The translations under genes and the position numbers were made by a program. The notes below the pieces were generated by a model, which searched no databases, was not told the origin of the DNA, and was given only the letters and a program-made list of their open reading frames with translations. From positions 2,790,001 to 2,854,000 of the forward strand of contig JBGAFV010000001.1 of the NCBI GenBank assembly GCA_044227095.1: 64,000 nt of DNA, written 5' to 3'. Of the stretch, positions 1 through 7,981 are shown one piece after another (position 1 is the stretch's first letter; each line of letters begins with the position of its first letter). The stretch comes from JACMLD01 sp044227095. GTDB taxonomy: Bacteria > Bacteroidota > Bacteroidia > Chitinophagales > Chitinophagaceae.

Positions 1-768
1 TTTCACGCACAATCAATGGGCAGCGCAAATACGTTATTTGGAGATCTTCCGGCAGTAATGGATGTGCCCATTCCAAAAATTCCCAATTGCGAACCATGGT
101 CGCTTACTGAATTACTAGACCATGAAAAAGAAGTAACGGGCATGTTTATGAGCGGCCACCCGCTGGATAATTTCAAGTTTGAAATGAACCATTACGGCAT
201 TACCAATCTTGCAGACTTTAATGAAATAAAACAGAACATGACTGCGCAAAGCAATCCCGGCAAATCTTTGCGATTGGCTGGTTTGGTTATTGATGCGCAA
301 CACCGTGTTAGCCGTCAGGGCAAAAATTTTGGCTCTGTAATTTTGGAAGATTATAGCGGCAAAACTGAATTTATGTTGTGGAGCGAAGACTATAACCGTT
401 TTCGCAATTACATGGAAAAAGGTACCAACCTGTTTGTAACTGGTAGTTTTAAACAACGGTATAATAAAGCCGAGTTCGAGTTCAGGATTGAAAAGATAAT
501 GCTGCTGGAAAGCATCAAACAACAATTGACCAAGCAAATTGTAATAGACCTTGAAGCAAGGCATTTGAACGATAAAATGGTTCATTTTTTTGAAAAGAAC
601 ATTAAATCATTTCCCGGCAGGGCAGGACTGAAGTTTAGCATTACAGAGCCTAAGCAAAGACTGAAAATAGGCATGTATATGATGGAAGGCGGTTTTGAAA
701 TGAACGATGATATGGCTGGTTTCCTGGCAGAGAACCCTGAGTTTGATGTACATGTGGTTACGGTTTAG
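1..768 (+). CDS. dnaE: DNA polymerase III subunit alpha, C-terminal part (5' truncated by window)
   Basis: The reading frame is open from base 1, so only the last 255 residues of the replicative polymerase catalytic subunit are present. The segment EVTGMFMSGHPLDNF, near residue 45, is the usual hallmark that follows the helix-hairpin-helix region in bacterial DnaE. It is followed by an OB-fold stretch (about residues 85-165, with RLAGLVIDAQHRVSRQGKNF and a FVTGSF strand) and the C-terminal domain that in other species contacts the tau clamp-loader subunit. The catalytic PHP and palm domains lie upstream of the window. An internal ATG at 16 is not a start. The protein acts in the cytoplasm at the replication fork. 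Family assignment is firm; the C-terminal tau contact is inferred from the family. Confidence 0.93.
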   Translation, partial: FHAQSMGSANTLFGDLPAVMDVPIPKIPNCEPWSLTELLDHEKEVTGMFMSGHPLDNFKFEMNHYGITNLADFNEIKQNMTAQSNPGKSLRLAGLVIDAQHRVSRQGKNFGSVILEDYSGKTEFMLWSEDYNRFRNYMEKGTNLFVTGSFKQRYNKAEFEFRIEKIMLLESIKQQLTKQIVIDLEARHLNDKMVHFFEKNIKSFPGRAGLKFSITEPKQRLKIGMYMMEGGFEMNDDMAGFLAENPEFDVHVVTV

Positions 769-884
769 TCTATAGTCGGGAGCCATTAGTCGATAGTCCT
801 TTTATGCCAAGTGACTTTTTTTATTTCTCGAATCACTCTTACATAGGATGGCTATTGACTACAGGCTATTGACTATCGGCTCAT
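769..884. repeat. Degenerate reiterated-word intergenic region
   Basis: The space between dnaE and trxA contains short reiterated words (TATAGTC, TTAGTCGATAGTCC near 772-800; CTATTGACT twice near 850-874, then ATCGGCTC). The right part is roughly the reverse complement of the left (GACTATCGGCTC against GAGCC...CGATAGTC), so a long imperfect stem-loop can be drawn. It resembles the wordy intergenic regions near 17.2, 32.7, 38.9 and 39.8 kb. No gene is seen here. Confidence 0.4.
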
Positions 885-999
885 TTAGGTTTCTTTAACG
901 GTTGAAGGACTTTTTAGCATGCGGAGATTGGCCAGTCTGAAAAAAATGACAACTTATGCACAACTTTATGCCAGCAAAGCATGTTATAGGGGTTGGAGT

Positions 1000-1007
1000 T
1001 AATTTTG
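1000..1007 (+). promoter_or_regulatory. Possible Bacteroidota -7 element for trxA
   Basis: TAATTTTG matches the Bacteroidota primary-sigma -7 consensus TAnnTTTG and lies about 50 bp before the trxA ATG. I do not see a convincing -33 TTTG at the expected spacing, so this is only a candidate. Confidence 0.25.
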
Positions 1008-1057
1008 CAGTTCTTGTACACGCAAACAATTAAAAAACAAACTATAAATCAAATATT

Positions 1058-1375
1058 ATGGCAGCAGAATTCACCGATTCAAATTTTAAAACGGAAGTAC
1101 TTGATTCTTCCAAACTTACAGTAATAGATTTTTGGGCAGAATGGTGTGGCCCTTGTCGTGCAATAGGTCCCGTTATTGAAGAACTGAGCAAAGAATATTC
1201 AGGCAAAATAAACGTAGGTAAAGTAAACGTGGATCATAACCCACAACTTAGCACCAACTACGGCATTACTTCTATACCTGCCATTCTTTTTATGAAAAAT
1301 GGTACTGTGGTAGATAAATTGGTAGGTGCACAACCAAAAGCAAATTTTGTAAAGAAAATAGAGCAGCATATTTAA
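1058..1375 (+). CDS. trxA: Thioredoxin
   Basis: This 105-residue protein is a single thioredoxin fold of normal length for TrxA. The redox-active motif is WAEWCGPCR at about residues 27-35, with the two cysteines of CGPC. The cis-proline strand is seen in SIPAILFMKNG and the closing helix starts at VVDKLVGAQPKANF. It reduces protein disulfides in the cytoplasm, using electrons from thioredoxin reductase, which is not in this window. There is no signal peptide, so it is the cytoplasmic type and not a TlpA/ResA-like exported form. It stands alone between dnaE and a DUF1801 gene and has its own strong terminator, which suggests a monocistronic transcript. Confidence 0.96.
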   Translation: MAAEFTDSNFKTEVLDSSKLTVIDFWAEWCGPCRAIGPVIEELSKEYSGKINVGKVNVDHNPQLSTNYGITSIPAILFMKNGTVVDKLVGAQPKANFVKKIEQHI

Positions 1376-1399
1376 TTGTTGCCGGTAAACAAAATATTC

Positions 1400-1434
1400 A
1401 ACCCCTCCCGATATAACCGGAGGGGTTTTGTTTT
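1400..1434 (+). terminator. Rho-independent terminator of trxA
   Basis: An 8-bp perfect stem (ACCCCTCC at 1401-1408 with GGAGGGGT at 1419-1426, loop of 10) is followed by TTTGTTTTA, about 25 bp after the trxA stop. Confidence 0.85.
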
Positions 1435-1538
1435 AGCAGAAAATATAAACAAGTAATTTAAAAAAGCGAACTTCAGGATAGCAACTTGCAATGGGTGTTT
1501 ATTAAAAGACAGCAGCTGTAAATAATAAATAAACTATA

Positions 1539-1928
1539 ATGAAAGCTTCCACACAAAAAGTAAATGATATTGATAAATACATTGCTGGTTTTCCGGAAGA
1601 AACACAATACCTGTTGGATGAAATTAGGGCAGCCATAAAAAAAGCTGCACCAGAAGCAGAAGAAGTAATCAGCTACCAGATGCCTGCTTATAAATACCAG
1701 GGTATGCTGGTGTTTTTTGCAGGATATAAAAATCATATTGGCTTCTACCCGGGTGCCGGCGGTATAGAAGCATTTAAAAAAGAAATAGCAGCATATAAGA
1801 ATGCAAAAGGCTCTGTTCAATTTCCGCTGGATAAACCATTGCCTGTAAAGTTGATTACACAAATAGTAAAATTCAGGTTGCTGCAGAACAAAGAAAAAGC
1901 TGCGCTAAAAGTAAAAAAGAAAAAATAG
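1539..1928 (+). CDS. DUF1801 (YdhG-like) small protein
   Basis: The 129-residue protein matches the DUF1801/YdhG family by its pattern: an N-terminal helix with DIDKYIAGFPEETQ, then AAPEAEEVISYQMPAYKYQGMLVFFAGYKNHIGFYPG, then a Phe-Pro-Leu-Asp turn before a last helix. Members are small cytoplasmic alpha/beta proteins; some were called iron chaperones in Bacillus, but biochemical proof is thin, so I assign no reaction. The last 12 residues are mostly lysine, which may be a nonspecific nucleic-acid contact. It is monocistronic, with no partner gene. Confidence 0.8.
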   Translation: MKASTQKVNDIDKYIAGFPEETQYLLDEIRAAIKKAAPEAEEVISYQMPAYKYQGMLVFFAGYKNHIGFYPGAGGIEAFKKEIAAYKNAKGSVQFPLDKPLPVKLITQIVKFRLLQNKEKAALKVKKKK

Positions 1929-1967
1929 CAGTCACAGTAATATTATGAAGCCAGCATTTGCATTGCT

Positions 1968-1996
1968 ATTAAGCTTTTCTTGCGTCGCACACTTTT
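1968..1996 (-). repeat. Dispersed repeat GTGCGACGCAAG, copy 1
   Basis: On the minus strand this reads GTGTGCGACGCAAG followed by an AAGCTTAAT end. Related copies lie at 22454-22477 and 40097-40122 on the plus strand, all in noncoding DNA. The shared core is GTGCGACGCAAG followed by a TTAAT end after 5-7 bases. It is probably a short interspersed element of this genome. Confidence 0.55.
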
Positions 1997-2027
1997 ACAG
2001 CAAATCAATATTCAGCAAAAAAAATCT

Positions 2028-3266
2028 TTAATGCGCAACAGTTCCAATTTTTGTTGGGTCGTGTTTATACCTGAAGACTAATGGAAATGCAATGCCAAGC
2101 ACTAAGGCATAGGCAGCAAATGTGAACCATATGCTTTGCCAGTCACGTATACCATTATAGGTGAAGTGATCTACAACCCAACCGCTAAGCAGCCCACCAA
2201 AAAAAGCACCGAGGCCATTTGTCATCAGCATAAATAACCCTTGTGCACTTGCCCGTATTTTTATATCAGCTTCTCTTTCTACAAATAAAGAACCGGAGAT
2301 ATTGAAGAAATCAAATGCCATTCCGTATACTATCATAGATAATATTAGCAATGGCAAACCCGTACCCGGATTGCCTACACCAAACAATCCAAAGCGAAAT
2401 ACCCAGGCAAATATGCTCATGATCATTACCCGTTTAATACCAAAACGCTGTAAGAAAAAAGGAATGGTAAGAATGAACAGTGTTTCAGATACCTGCGCTA
2501 CTGACGATAATAAGTTTGGATGTTTAACCGCAAATGAATCCGGATAAGTCTTTGTAAAATCATCCAGGAAAGGAAGGCCAAAAGTATTGGTGATTTGTAA
2601 TGCCGCACCGAGGAACATGGCAAACAAGAAAAAGATAAGCATTTTCTTTTGCTTAAATAATACAAAAGCATCCAGCCCTAATGCAGAAACAAGATCTTTC
2701 TTTTGATTTGTTCTTGCAGGCGGGCATTTGGTAACAGTAAATGAATACAGGCCCATTACAATGCCGGCTGCCGCACTTACATAAAACTGGAAAGGACTTT
2801 TTGTCCAGCCACATAAATCTACTGTCCACATTGCACATATAAACCCTACGGTGCCCCATACACGTATGGGCGGAAATACTTTTACAATATTCATCCCGCT
2901 TTTTTCAAGTCCTATATAAGATACAGTGTTGTTTAAAGCAATCGTAGGCATATACATGCAACAATTGAGCAGCATGATTAACCAAAGCAGTTTATAATCT
3001 GTAACTGTAGATGCCCAAAGAAGCAAAAGGGCGCCAATAATATGGCAGATTCCCAAAACCCTTTCTGCATTCAGCCATTTATCGGCTATGATGCCCATTA
3101 ATGCAGGAGCGAATAAAGATGCAATACCCATAGTGCCGTAAATACTTCCTATCTGGATGCCAGAAAAGCCCAGGGAAAAAAGATAGCCACCAAGCGAAAT
3201 CAACCATGCACCCCATACAAAAAACTCTAAAAAATTAAGCACTATCAGGCGCAACTTTATATTCAC
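2028..3266 (-). CDS. MFS nucleoside transporter (NupG / nucleoside:H+ symporter type)
   Basis: About 412 residues with around 12 hydrophobic segments. The start LNFLEFFVWGAWLISLGGYLF, the AP-x-L-M-G-I-I-A-D-K-W loop after helix 2 and the R-V-W-G-T-V-G-F segment are characteristic of the nucleoside:H+ symporter branch of the major facilitator superfamily. It should import nucleosides across the inner membrane with protons. I chose the GTG at 3264-3266 because the protein then begins MNIKLRLIVLNF like relatives. The longer open frame, up to 3533, runs through the palindromic repeat array and is almost certainly not translated as such; an ATG at 3347 at the array edge is a weaker alternative. 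A uridine-phosphorylase-like gene near 40 kb could use the imported substrate, but it is far away. Confidence 0.85.
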   Translation of the reverse strand: MNIKLRLIVLNFLEFFVWGAWLISLGGYLFSLGFSGIQIGSIYGTMGIASLFAPALMGIIADKWLNAERVLGICHIIGALLLLWASTVTDYKLLWLIMLLNCCMYMPTIALNNTVSYIGLEKSGMNIVKVFPPIRVWGTVGFICAMWTVDLCGWTKSPFQFYVSAAAGIVMGLYSFTVTKCPPARTNQKKDLVSALGLDAFVLFKQKKMLIFFLFAMFLGAALQITNTFGLPFLDDFTKTYPDSFAVKHPNLLSSVAQVSETLFILTIPFFLQRFGIKRVMIMSIFAWVFRFGLFGVGNPGTGLPLLILSMIVYGMAFDFFNISGSLFVEREADIKIRASAQGLFMLMTNGLGAFFGGLLSGWVVDHFTYNGIRDWQSIWFTFAAYALVLGIAFPLVFRYKHDPTKIGTVAH

Positions 3267-3344
3267 GGTTTGGCAGTTTATTGAAATGGTAAGATAAAGA
3301 TTTTGATTGAATATAGTTGCAAGAGAAAGCGCAGTAGTCGCAAG

Positions 3345-3850
3345 CATAGGGCTATGCCCTATGCTTGTAATACATCGCCCTTTCAGGGCTAGCAACAATA
3401 AAGTCCTGAAGGGACGGTGTATGAACAGCGATGGGTGCAGCCCATTGGTTATTTGATAATAGAATAAATTGATCAGTCGCATAGGGCTATGCCCTATGCT
3501 TGTAATACATCGCCCTTTCAGGGCTAGCAACAATAAAATTCTGATTGGACGGTGTATGAACAGCGATGGGTGCAGTCCATTTGTTATTGATAATAGAATA
3601 AATTGATCAGCCGCATAGGGCTATGCCCTATGCTTGTAATACATCGCCCTTTCAGGGCTAGCAACAATAAAATTCTGATTGGACAGTGTATGAACAGCGA
3701 TGGGTGCAGCCCATTGGTTATTGATAATAGAATAAATTGATCAGTCGCATAGGGCATAGCCCTATGCTAGTAATACATCGCCCTTTAAGGGCTAGCAACA
3801 ATAAAGTCCTGAAGGGACGGTGTATGAACAGCGATGGGTGCAGCCCATCG
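3345..3850. repeat. Four tandem ~134 bp palindrome-rich (REP-like) units
   Basis: Units begin at 3345, 3480, 3614 and 3748; the last is shortened and ends near 3850. Each has the same order of hairpins: GCATAGGG/CCCTATGC with a 5-base loop, then GCCCT-TTC-AGGGC, then (units 1 and 4) GTCC-TGAA-GGGAC, then GATGGG/CCCAT, followed in units 1-3 by a non-palindromic AT-rich spacer. Units 2 and 3 share a changed third hairpin (AATTCTGATTGGAC), so they are each other's nearest copies. In unit 4 the first hairpin is present in the reverse-complement form. No transposase lies next to it. Units are too long and have no separate spacers, so it is not a CRISPR. Confidence 0.9.
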
Positions 3851-4017
3851 TTACGATTCACAATGATATACCGGTGAACCGAGCGTGGCAACGATGCTGC
3901 TCAAAGAACCTATGCCGGTAACCCAATCATTAAAAAATAATAAAGCAAAAAGACCTATATTTATCTCCAGCGATTGCCTTCTTATTCCCCATCCCTGCAA
4001 ATCATTTATTTCATACT
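3851..4017 (+). other. Leader region of the transglutaminase-DUF2126 gene
   Basis: This holds no gene. It should contain the promoter of the next gene; CTATATTTATC near 3955 loosely resembles a TAnnTTTG -7 element but lacks the final G. A forward open frame from 3885 overlaps the next gene and has no family features, so I leave it out. Confidence 0.3.
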
Positions 4018-7000
4018 ATGGCAATACGTGTTGCAATCAATCACAAGACCAGTTATACTTACGAGAAGGCCATCAATCTTTCGCCACATATTTTTCGTTT
4101 GCGGCCCGCCCCGCATTCACGCACCAATGTAGAAGCGTATTCTTTTAAAGTAACGCCAAAAAATCATTTTATAAACTGGCAGCAGGATCCGTTTGGCAAT
4201 TACCAGGCAAGGGTTGTTTTTCCTGAAAAAACAACTGAGTTAAGTATAGAAGTGGAAGTAATTGCAAATATGGTGGTGATTAATCCTTTTGATTTTTTTG
4301 TAGAAGATTATGCAGAAAATTATCCGTTTAAATATCGCGGAGAATTGTCTAAAGAACTGGTTCCTTATCTTGAAATAAAAGAAAGCGGCCCATTGCTTAT
4401 AAAATGGTTAGAGGGTGTAGACAAATCAAAAAAGAGCATTAATGATTTTCTTGTTGATATTAACCGCAAATTAAACAAGGACATTAATTATTCCATTCGT
4501 ATGGAAGCAGGTGTGCAAACCTGCGAAGAAACACTTGGTAAAGCATTGGGTTCGTGCCGCGATTCTGCCTGGTTGTTAGTGCAAATCTTTCGTCACCTTG
4601 GCCTGGCTGCTCGTTTTGTTTCTGGCTACCTGGTACAGTTAACCGCAGATGTAAAATCACTGGATGGCCCTTCCGGCCCTGAAAATGATTTTACAGATTT
4701 GCATGCGTGGACAGAAGTGTACATTCCCGGAGCAGGATGGATTGGCCTAGATCCTACATCGGGCCTGTTTGCCAGCGAAGGGCATATACCACTGGCATGC
4801 ACACCCGATTACGCAAGTGCGGCACCCGTTGTAGGTGCCAGGGATGAGGCTGATTCTGAGTTTACATTCAGCAATACTGTTACACGCATACATGAAGATC
4901 CGCGTGTAACAAAACCTTATTCGCCGGAACAATGGGCTGCTATTAACGCAACAGGTTTTAAAGTTGATGAAGATTTATTAAAAGGTGATGTGCGCATGAC
5001 AATGGGCGGAGAACCAACTTTTGTTTCTATAGATGATATGGAAGGCGCAGAATGGAACACCACTGCGGATGGAAAACTTAAACGTGAATTATCGCATGAT
5101 CTAATATTCCGCCTGCGTGAAAAATTTGGCCCTGCTGGCATGATACATTACGGGCAAGGCAAATGGTACCCCGGTGAACCTTTGCCACGCTGGCAATATG
5201 GATTGTTCTGGAGAAAAGACAATTACCCGGTTTGGAAAAACATTAACCTGGTAGCACACGAGAAGATTGAAAAGAAATATACTGCAGAACACGCGAAGGC
5301 ATTTGCGGAAGAGCTGGCAAAATATCTTGCTGTAAGCACCGATAACATAAGTACGGCGTACGAAGATGTTTTTTATTTTTTATGGAGCGAGGGCAAGCTG
5401 CCGGCAAACATAGATCCGCTTCAGGCCAATTTAAAAGATCCTATAGAACGGCGAACTATTGCCGCACTGCTAGAAAAAGGAATTGAACAACCTGCTGGTT
5501 ATGTATTGCCTCTCAAATGGAATTACAACAACAACAAATGGCAAAGCAATAAATGGGTGTTGAACAAAGCACACTTGTTTCTTATTCCGGGCAATTCGCC
5601 TATTGGATTAAGGTTACCGCTGGATTCACTTGCCGCTGTTGCCAAATCTGATGAACCGCAAAAAATTGAACGCAGTTTGTTTGATGAGTTGCCGGAGCTG
5701 GAACATTATCACGAGACCATTGCCAGTCGGTATGGGTTGGTAACGCAGCATCCTGAACCGCAACAAAAAATTATTTACCAGGAAGAAATTGCTACTGCAG
5801 ATAAAAATAAAAAGCCGGAGAAAAAGAAACCTGTTGCTGATGAAGAAAAAGAACACAAGCCTTTATACCATATACCCGTTATTAAAACTGCTTTGTGTAT
5901 AGAAGCAAGAAACGGTATTATTTATATTTTTCTTCCACCAATGGATTATTTGGAGCATTACCTCGATATGATTGCATCCATTGAAGCAACTGCAGAAAAA
6001 TTAAATATTCCTGTTCGTATAGAAGGATATGAGCCGCCACGTGATTATAGAATGGAAAGATTGGTAGTGTCGCCAGATCCGGGTGTGATAGAAGTAAATA
6101 TTCATCCTTCTGAGACATGGAAAGAACTTGTTTACAATATTGATACTTTGTACGATCAGGCTTTTTTATCGAGACTGGCTACAGAAAAATTTATGCTGGA
6201 TGGAAGGCATACAGGAACTGGCGGCGGAAATCATATTACCATAGGCGGTAGTACACCATCAGACAGTCCTTTGTTGAGAAGGCCCGATCTCTTAAGAAGC
6301 TTAATTGCTTACTGGCAACATCATCCCGGACTTTCTTATTTATTTTCAAGTGCGTTTATTGGTCCTACAAGCCAGGCGCCGCGTATAGATGAAGGACGTG
6401 ATGAGAAATTGTATGAAATGGAAATAGCGTTTGACCAGGTTCCGGATAAAGGTTTTACGCCTTTCTGGATAGTGGATAGAATTTTCAGGCACCTGCTTAC
6501 AGATATAACTGGCAATACTCACAGATCAGAATTTTGTATTGATAAAATGTATTCTCCTGATTCATCTTCGGGAAGGCTAGGCATTCTTGAGTTTCGTGCA
6601 TTTGATATGCCGCCACATAAACAAATGAGCCTTGTGCAGATGTTGCTTATTCGTGCACTGATTGCAAAATTCTGGAAGAAGCCTTATAAACATAAACTGG
6701 TGAGATGGGGAACTGAACTGCACGATAAATTTATGTTGCCTCATTATGTGCGGCAGGATTTAATGGATGTTGTTAGCGATTTGAATGATGCAGGCTATCC
6801 TTTTAGCATGAGCTGGTTTGAACCATTTTTTGAATTCCGCTTTCCGCATTACGGCACTGTAAAATTGCAGGGCATAGAAATGGAGCTGCGAATGGGCATT
6901 GAACCCTGGCATGTGTTGGGAGAAGAAATGTCAAGCACAGGCACTGCCCGTTTTGTTGATTCATCTTTAGAAAGAGTACAGGTAAAAGTATCAGGTTTTA

Positions 7001-7461
7001 ATGGAGCAAGATATGTATTGCTGTGCAATGGCGTAAGGGTTCCTTTAAGAGAAACCGATACCAAAGAGGTATTTGTTTGTGGTGTGCGTTACCGTGCATG
7101 GCAACCGCCTTCTGCATTGCATCCTACTATTGGCGTAGATACACCGCTTACGTTTGATATTGTAGATACCTGGAATGGCCGTTCTATTGGCGGCTGCACT
7201 TATTATGTAGCACACCCGGGCGGAAGGAGCTATGATACATTTCCTATTAATAGTTACGAAGCAGAATCGAGGCGCTTTAACCGTTTTGGTATAACATCTC
7301 ATACACAGGAAGTATTGCAGTACCGCAGGCAATTGAAAAGTATGACAGAGCATTATATTGAGCAAAACAGGCTGCCTTATCTTTCTGATGTACCACTTGC
7401 AGAGATAAACGCAGCTTACCCCTATACGTTAGATATGCGCCAATTCTGGAAAAAAAGTTGA
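4018..7461 (+). CDS. Transglutaminase-like / DUF2126 putative amidoligase fusion
   Basis: This 1147-residue protein has an N-terminal bacterial-transglutaminase beta domain (residues 1-100, with SYTYEKAINLSPHIFRLRP), a transglutaminase-like papain-fold core (about 140-260) and a long DUF2126 region (about 310-1130). The catalytic triad is visible: Cys180 in LGSCRDSAW, His229 in DLHAW and Asp245 in GLDPTSG. DUF2126 signatures are TMGGEPTFVSIDD and GRHTGTGGGNHITIGG; this family is a predicted carboxylate-amine ligase of the glutamine-synthetase-like class. Comparative genomics links it to circularly permuted ATP-grasp, Alpha-E and stand-alone transglutaminase genes, which occur here at 18.9-22.3 kb. 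It probably makes and cuts isopeptide or peptide-like bonds on an unknown substrate. No signal peptide. Its stop is only 6 bp from the convergent iron-permease gene. Confidence 0.9.
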   Translation: MAIRVAINHKTSYTYEKAINLSPHIFRLRPAPHSRTNVEAYSFKVTPKNHFINWQQDPFGNYQARVVFPEKTTELSIEVEVIANMVVINPFDFFVEDYAENYPFKYRGELSKELVPYLEIKESGPLLIKWLEGVDKSKKSINDFLVDINRKLNKDINYSIRMEAGVQTCEETLGKALGSCRDSAWLLVQIFRHLGLAARFVSGYLVQLTADVKSLDGPSGPENDFTDLHAWTEVYIPGAGWIGLDPTSGLFASEGHIPLACTPDYASAAPVVGARDEADSEFTFSNTVTRIHEDPRVTKPYSPEQWAAINATGFKVDEDLLKGDVRMTMGGEPTFVSIDDMEGAEWNTTADGKLKRELSHDLIFRLREKFGPAGMIHYGQGKWYPGEPLPRWQYGLFWRKDNYPVWKNINLVAHEKIEKKYTAEHAKAFAEELAKYLAVSTDNISTAYEDVFYFLWSEGKLPANIDPLQANLKDPIERRTIAALLEKGIEQPAGYVLPLKWNYNNNKWQSNKWVLNKAHLFLIPGNSPIGLRLPLDSLAAVAKSDEPQKIERSLFDELPELEHYHETIASRYGLVTQHPEPQQKIIYQEEIATADKNKKPEKKKPVADEEKEHKPLYHIPVIKTALCIEARNGIIYIFLPPMDYLEHYLDMIASIEATAEKLNIPVRIEGYEPPRDYRMERLVVSPDPGVIEVNIHPSETWKELVYNIDTLYDQAFLSRLATEKFMLDGRHTGTGGGNHITIGGSTPSDSPLLRRPDLLRSLIAYWQHHPGLSYLFSSAFIGPTSQAPRIDEGRDEKLYEMEIAFDQVPDKGFTPFWIVDRIFRHLLTDITGNTHRSEFCIDKMYSPDSSSGRLGILEFRAFDMPPHKQMSLVQMLLIRALIAKFWKKPYKHKLVRWGTELHDKFMLPHYVRQDLMDVVSDLNDAGYPFSMSWFEPFFEFRFPHYGTVKLQGIEMELRMGIEPWHVLGEEMSSTGTARFVDSSLERVQVKVSGFNGARYVLLCNGVRVPLRETDTKEVFVCGVRYRAWQPPSALHPTIGVDTPLTFDIVDTWNGRSIGGCTYYVAHPGGRSYDTFPINSYEAESRRFNRFGITSHTQEVLQYRRQLKSMTEHYIEQNRLPYLSDVPLAEINAAYPYTLDMRQFWKKS

Positions 7462-7467
7462 TAGTAG

Positions 7468-7962
7468 TTAATTCTTTTTCTTTTGAATAGTAGCGGTAAT
7501 GTGCTTCTCTGTTCCTTTTTTGCGTTCCGTCATTTGTTTGGCTTCATCAATAGAATGTGATTGCTGCAGGCTTTCTTCATTCTTAGTAAGCAAACTGAGG
7601 CGTGTATAATATTTCTGAATGATTTTTAATTCTGCTTCGGGAATGTTTTCAACATCAACTAACCGGTTGCTGGCAAATTCATGTGCTGCTATCAGCTCAT
7701 TCAGTTTTAATTGAATGGCGAGTGAATCTTTGTTTTGAGATTTCTGTATAAGAAATACCATTAGAAAAGTTATGATGGTTGTTCCGGTATTAATAACCAG
7801 TTGCCATGTTTCTGAATAATGAAAAACAGGCCCGGTAGCCCCCCATATAATTACGAGTGCAAACGCAATTACAAAAGCTGCAGTGCTGCCAGTGAGTTTA
7901 GTTACCCTATTCGCAAACTTTTCTGATAAGCTCAGTTTTTTTAGGCCATCTTGCTTTTTCAT
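7468..7962 (-). CDS. Low-affinity iron permease family membrane protein
   Basis: The 164-residue protein has two close transmembrane segments (about residues 28-48 and 55-75) followed by a soluble helical tail. The pattern FANRVTKLTGSTAAFVIAFALVIIWGATGP...WQLVINTGTTIITFLMVFLIQKSQN with DSLAIQLKLNELI is that of the PF04120 family. The name comes from weak similarity to a yeast iron transporter; in bacteria transport has rarely been shown, so the function is tentative. It follows ligD by 19 bp on the same strand and is likely co-transcribed with it. Its 3' end is 6 bp from the opposing DUF2126 gene, so the two transcripts must overlap or end very close together. Confidence 0.8.
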   Translation of the reverse strand: MKKQDGLKKLSLSEKFANRVTKLTGSTAAFVIAFALVIIWGATGPVFHYSETWQLVINTGTTIITFLMVFLIQKSQNKDSLAIQLKLNELIAAHEFASNRLVDVENIPEAELKIIQKYYTRLSLLTKNEESLQQSHSIDEAKQMTERKKGTEKHITATIQKKKN

Positions 7963-7981
7963 ATTTTATAGATTGAATTAA

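Noticed and set aside
3267..3533. Extension of the MFS transporter frame to 3533
   Set aside because: The extra residues are translated palindromic repeats; relatives start near the GTG at 3266.
3345..3850. CRISPR array
   Set aside because: Units are about 134 bp, nearly identical throughout with no unique spacers, and no cas genes are near.
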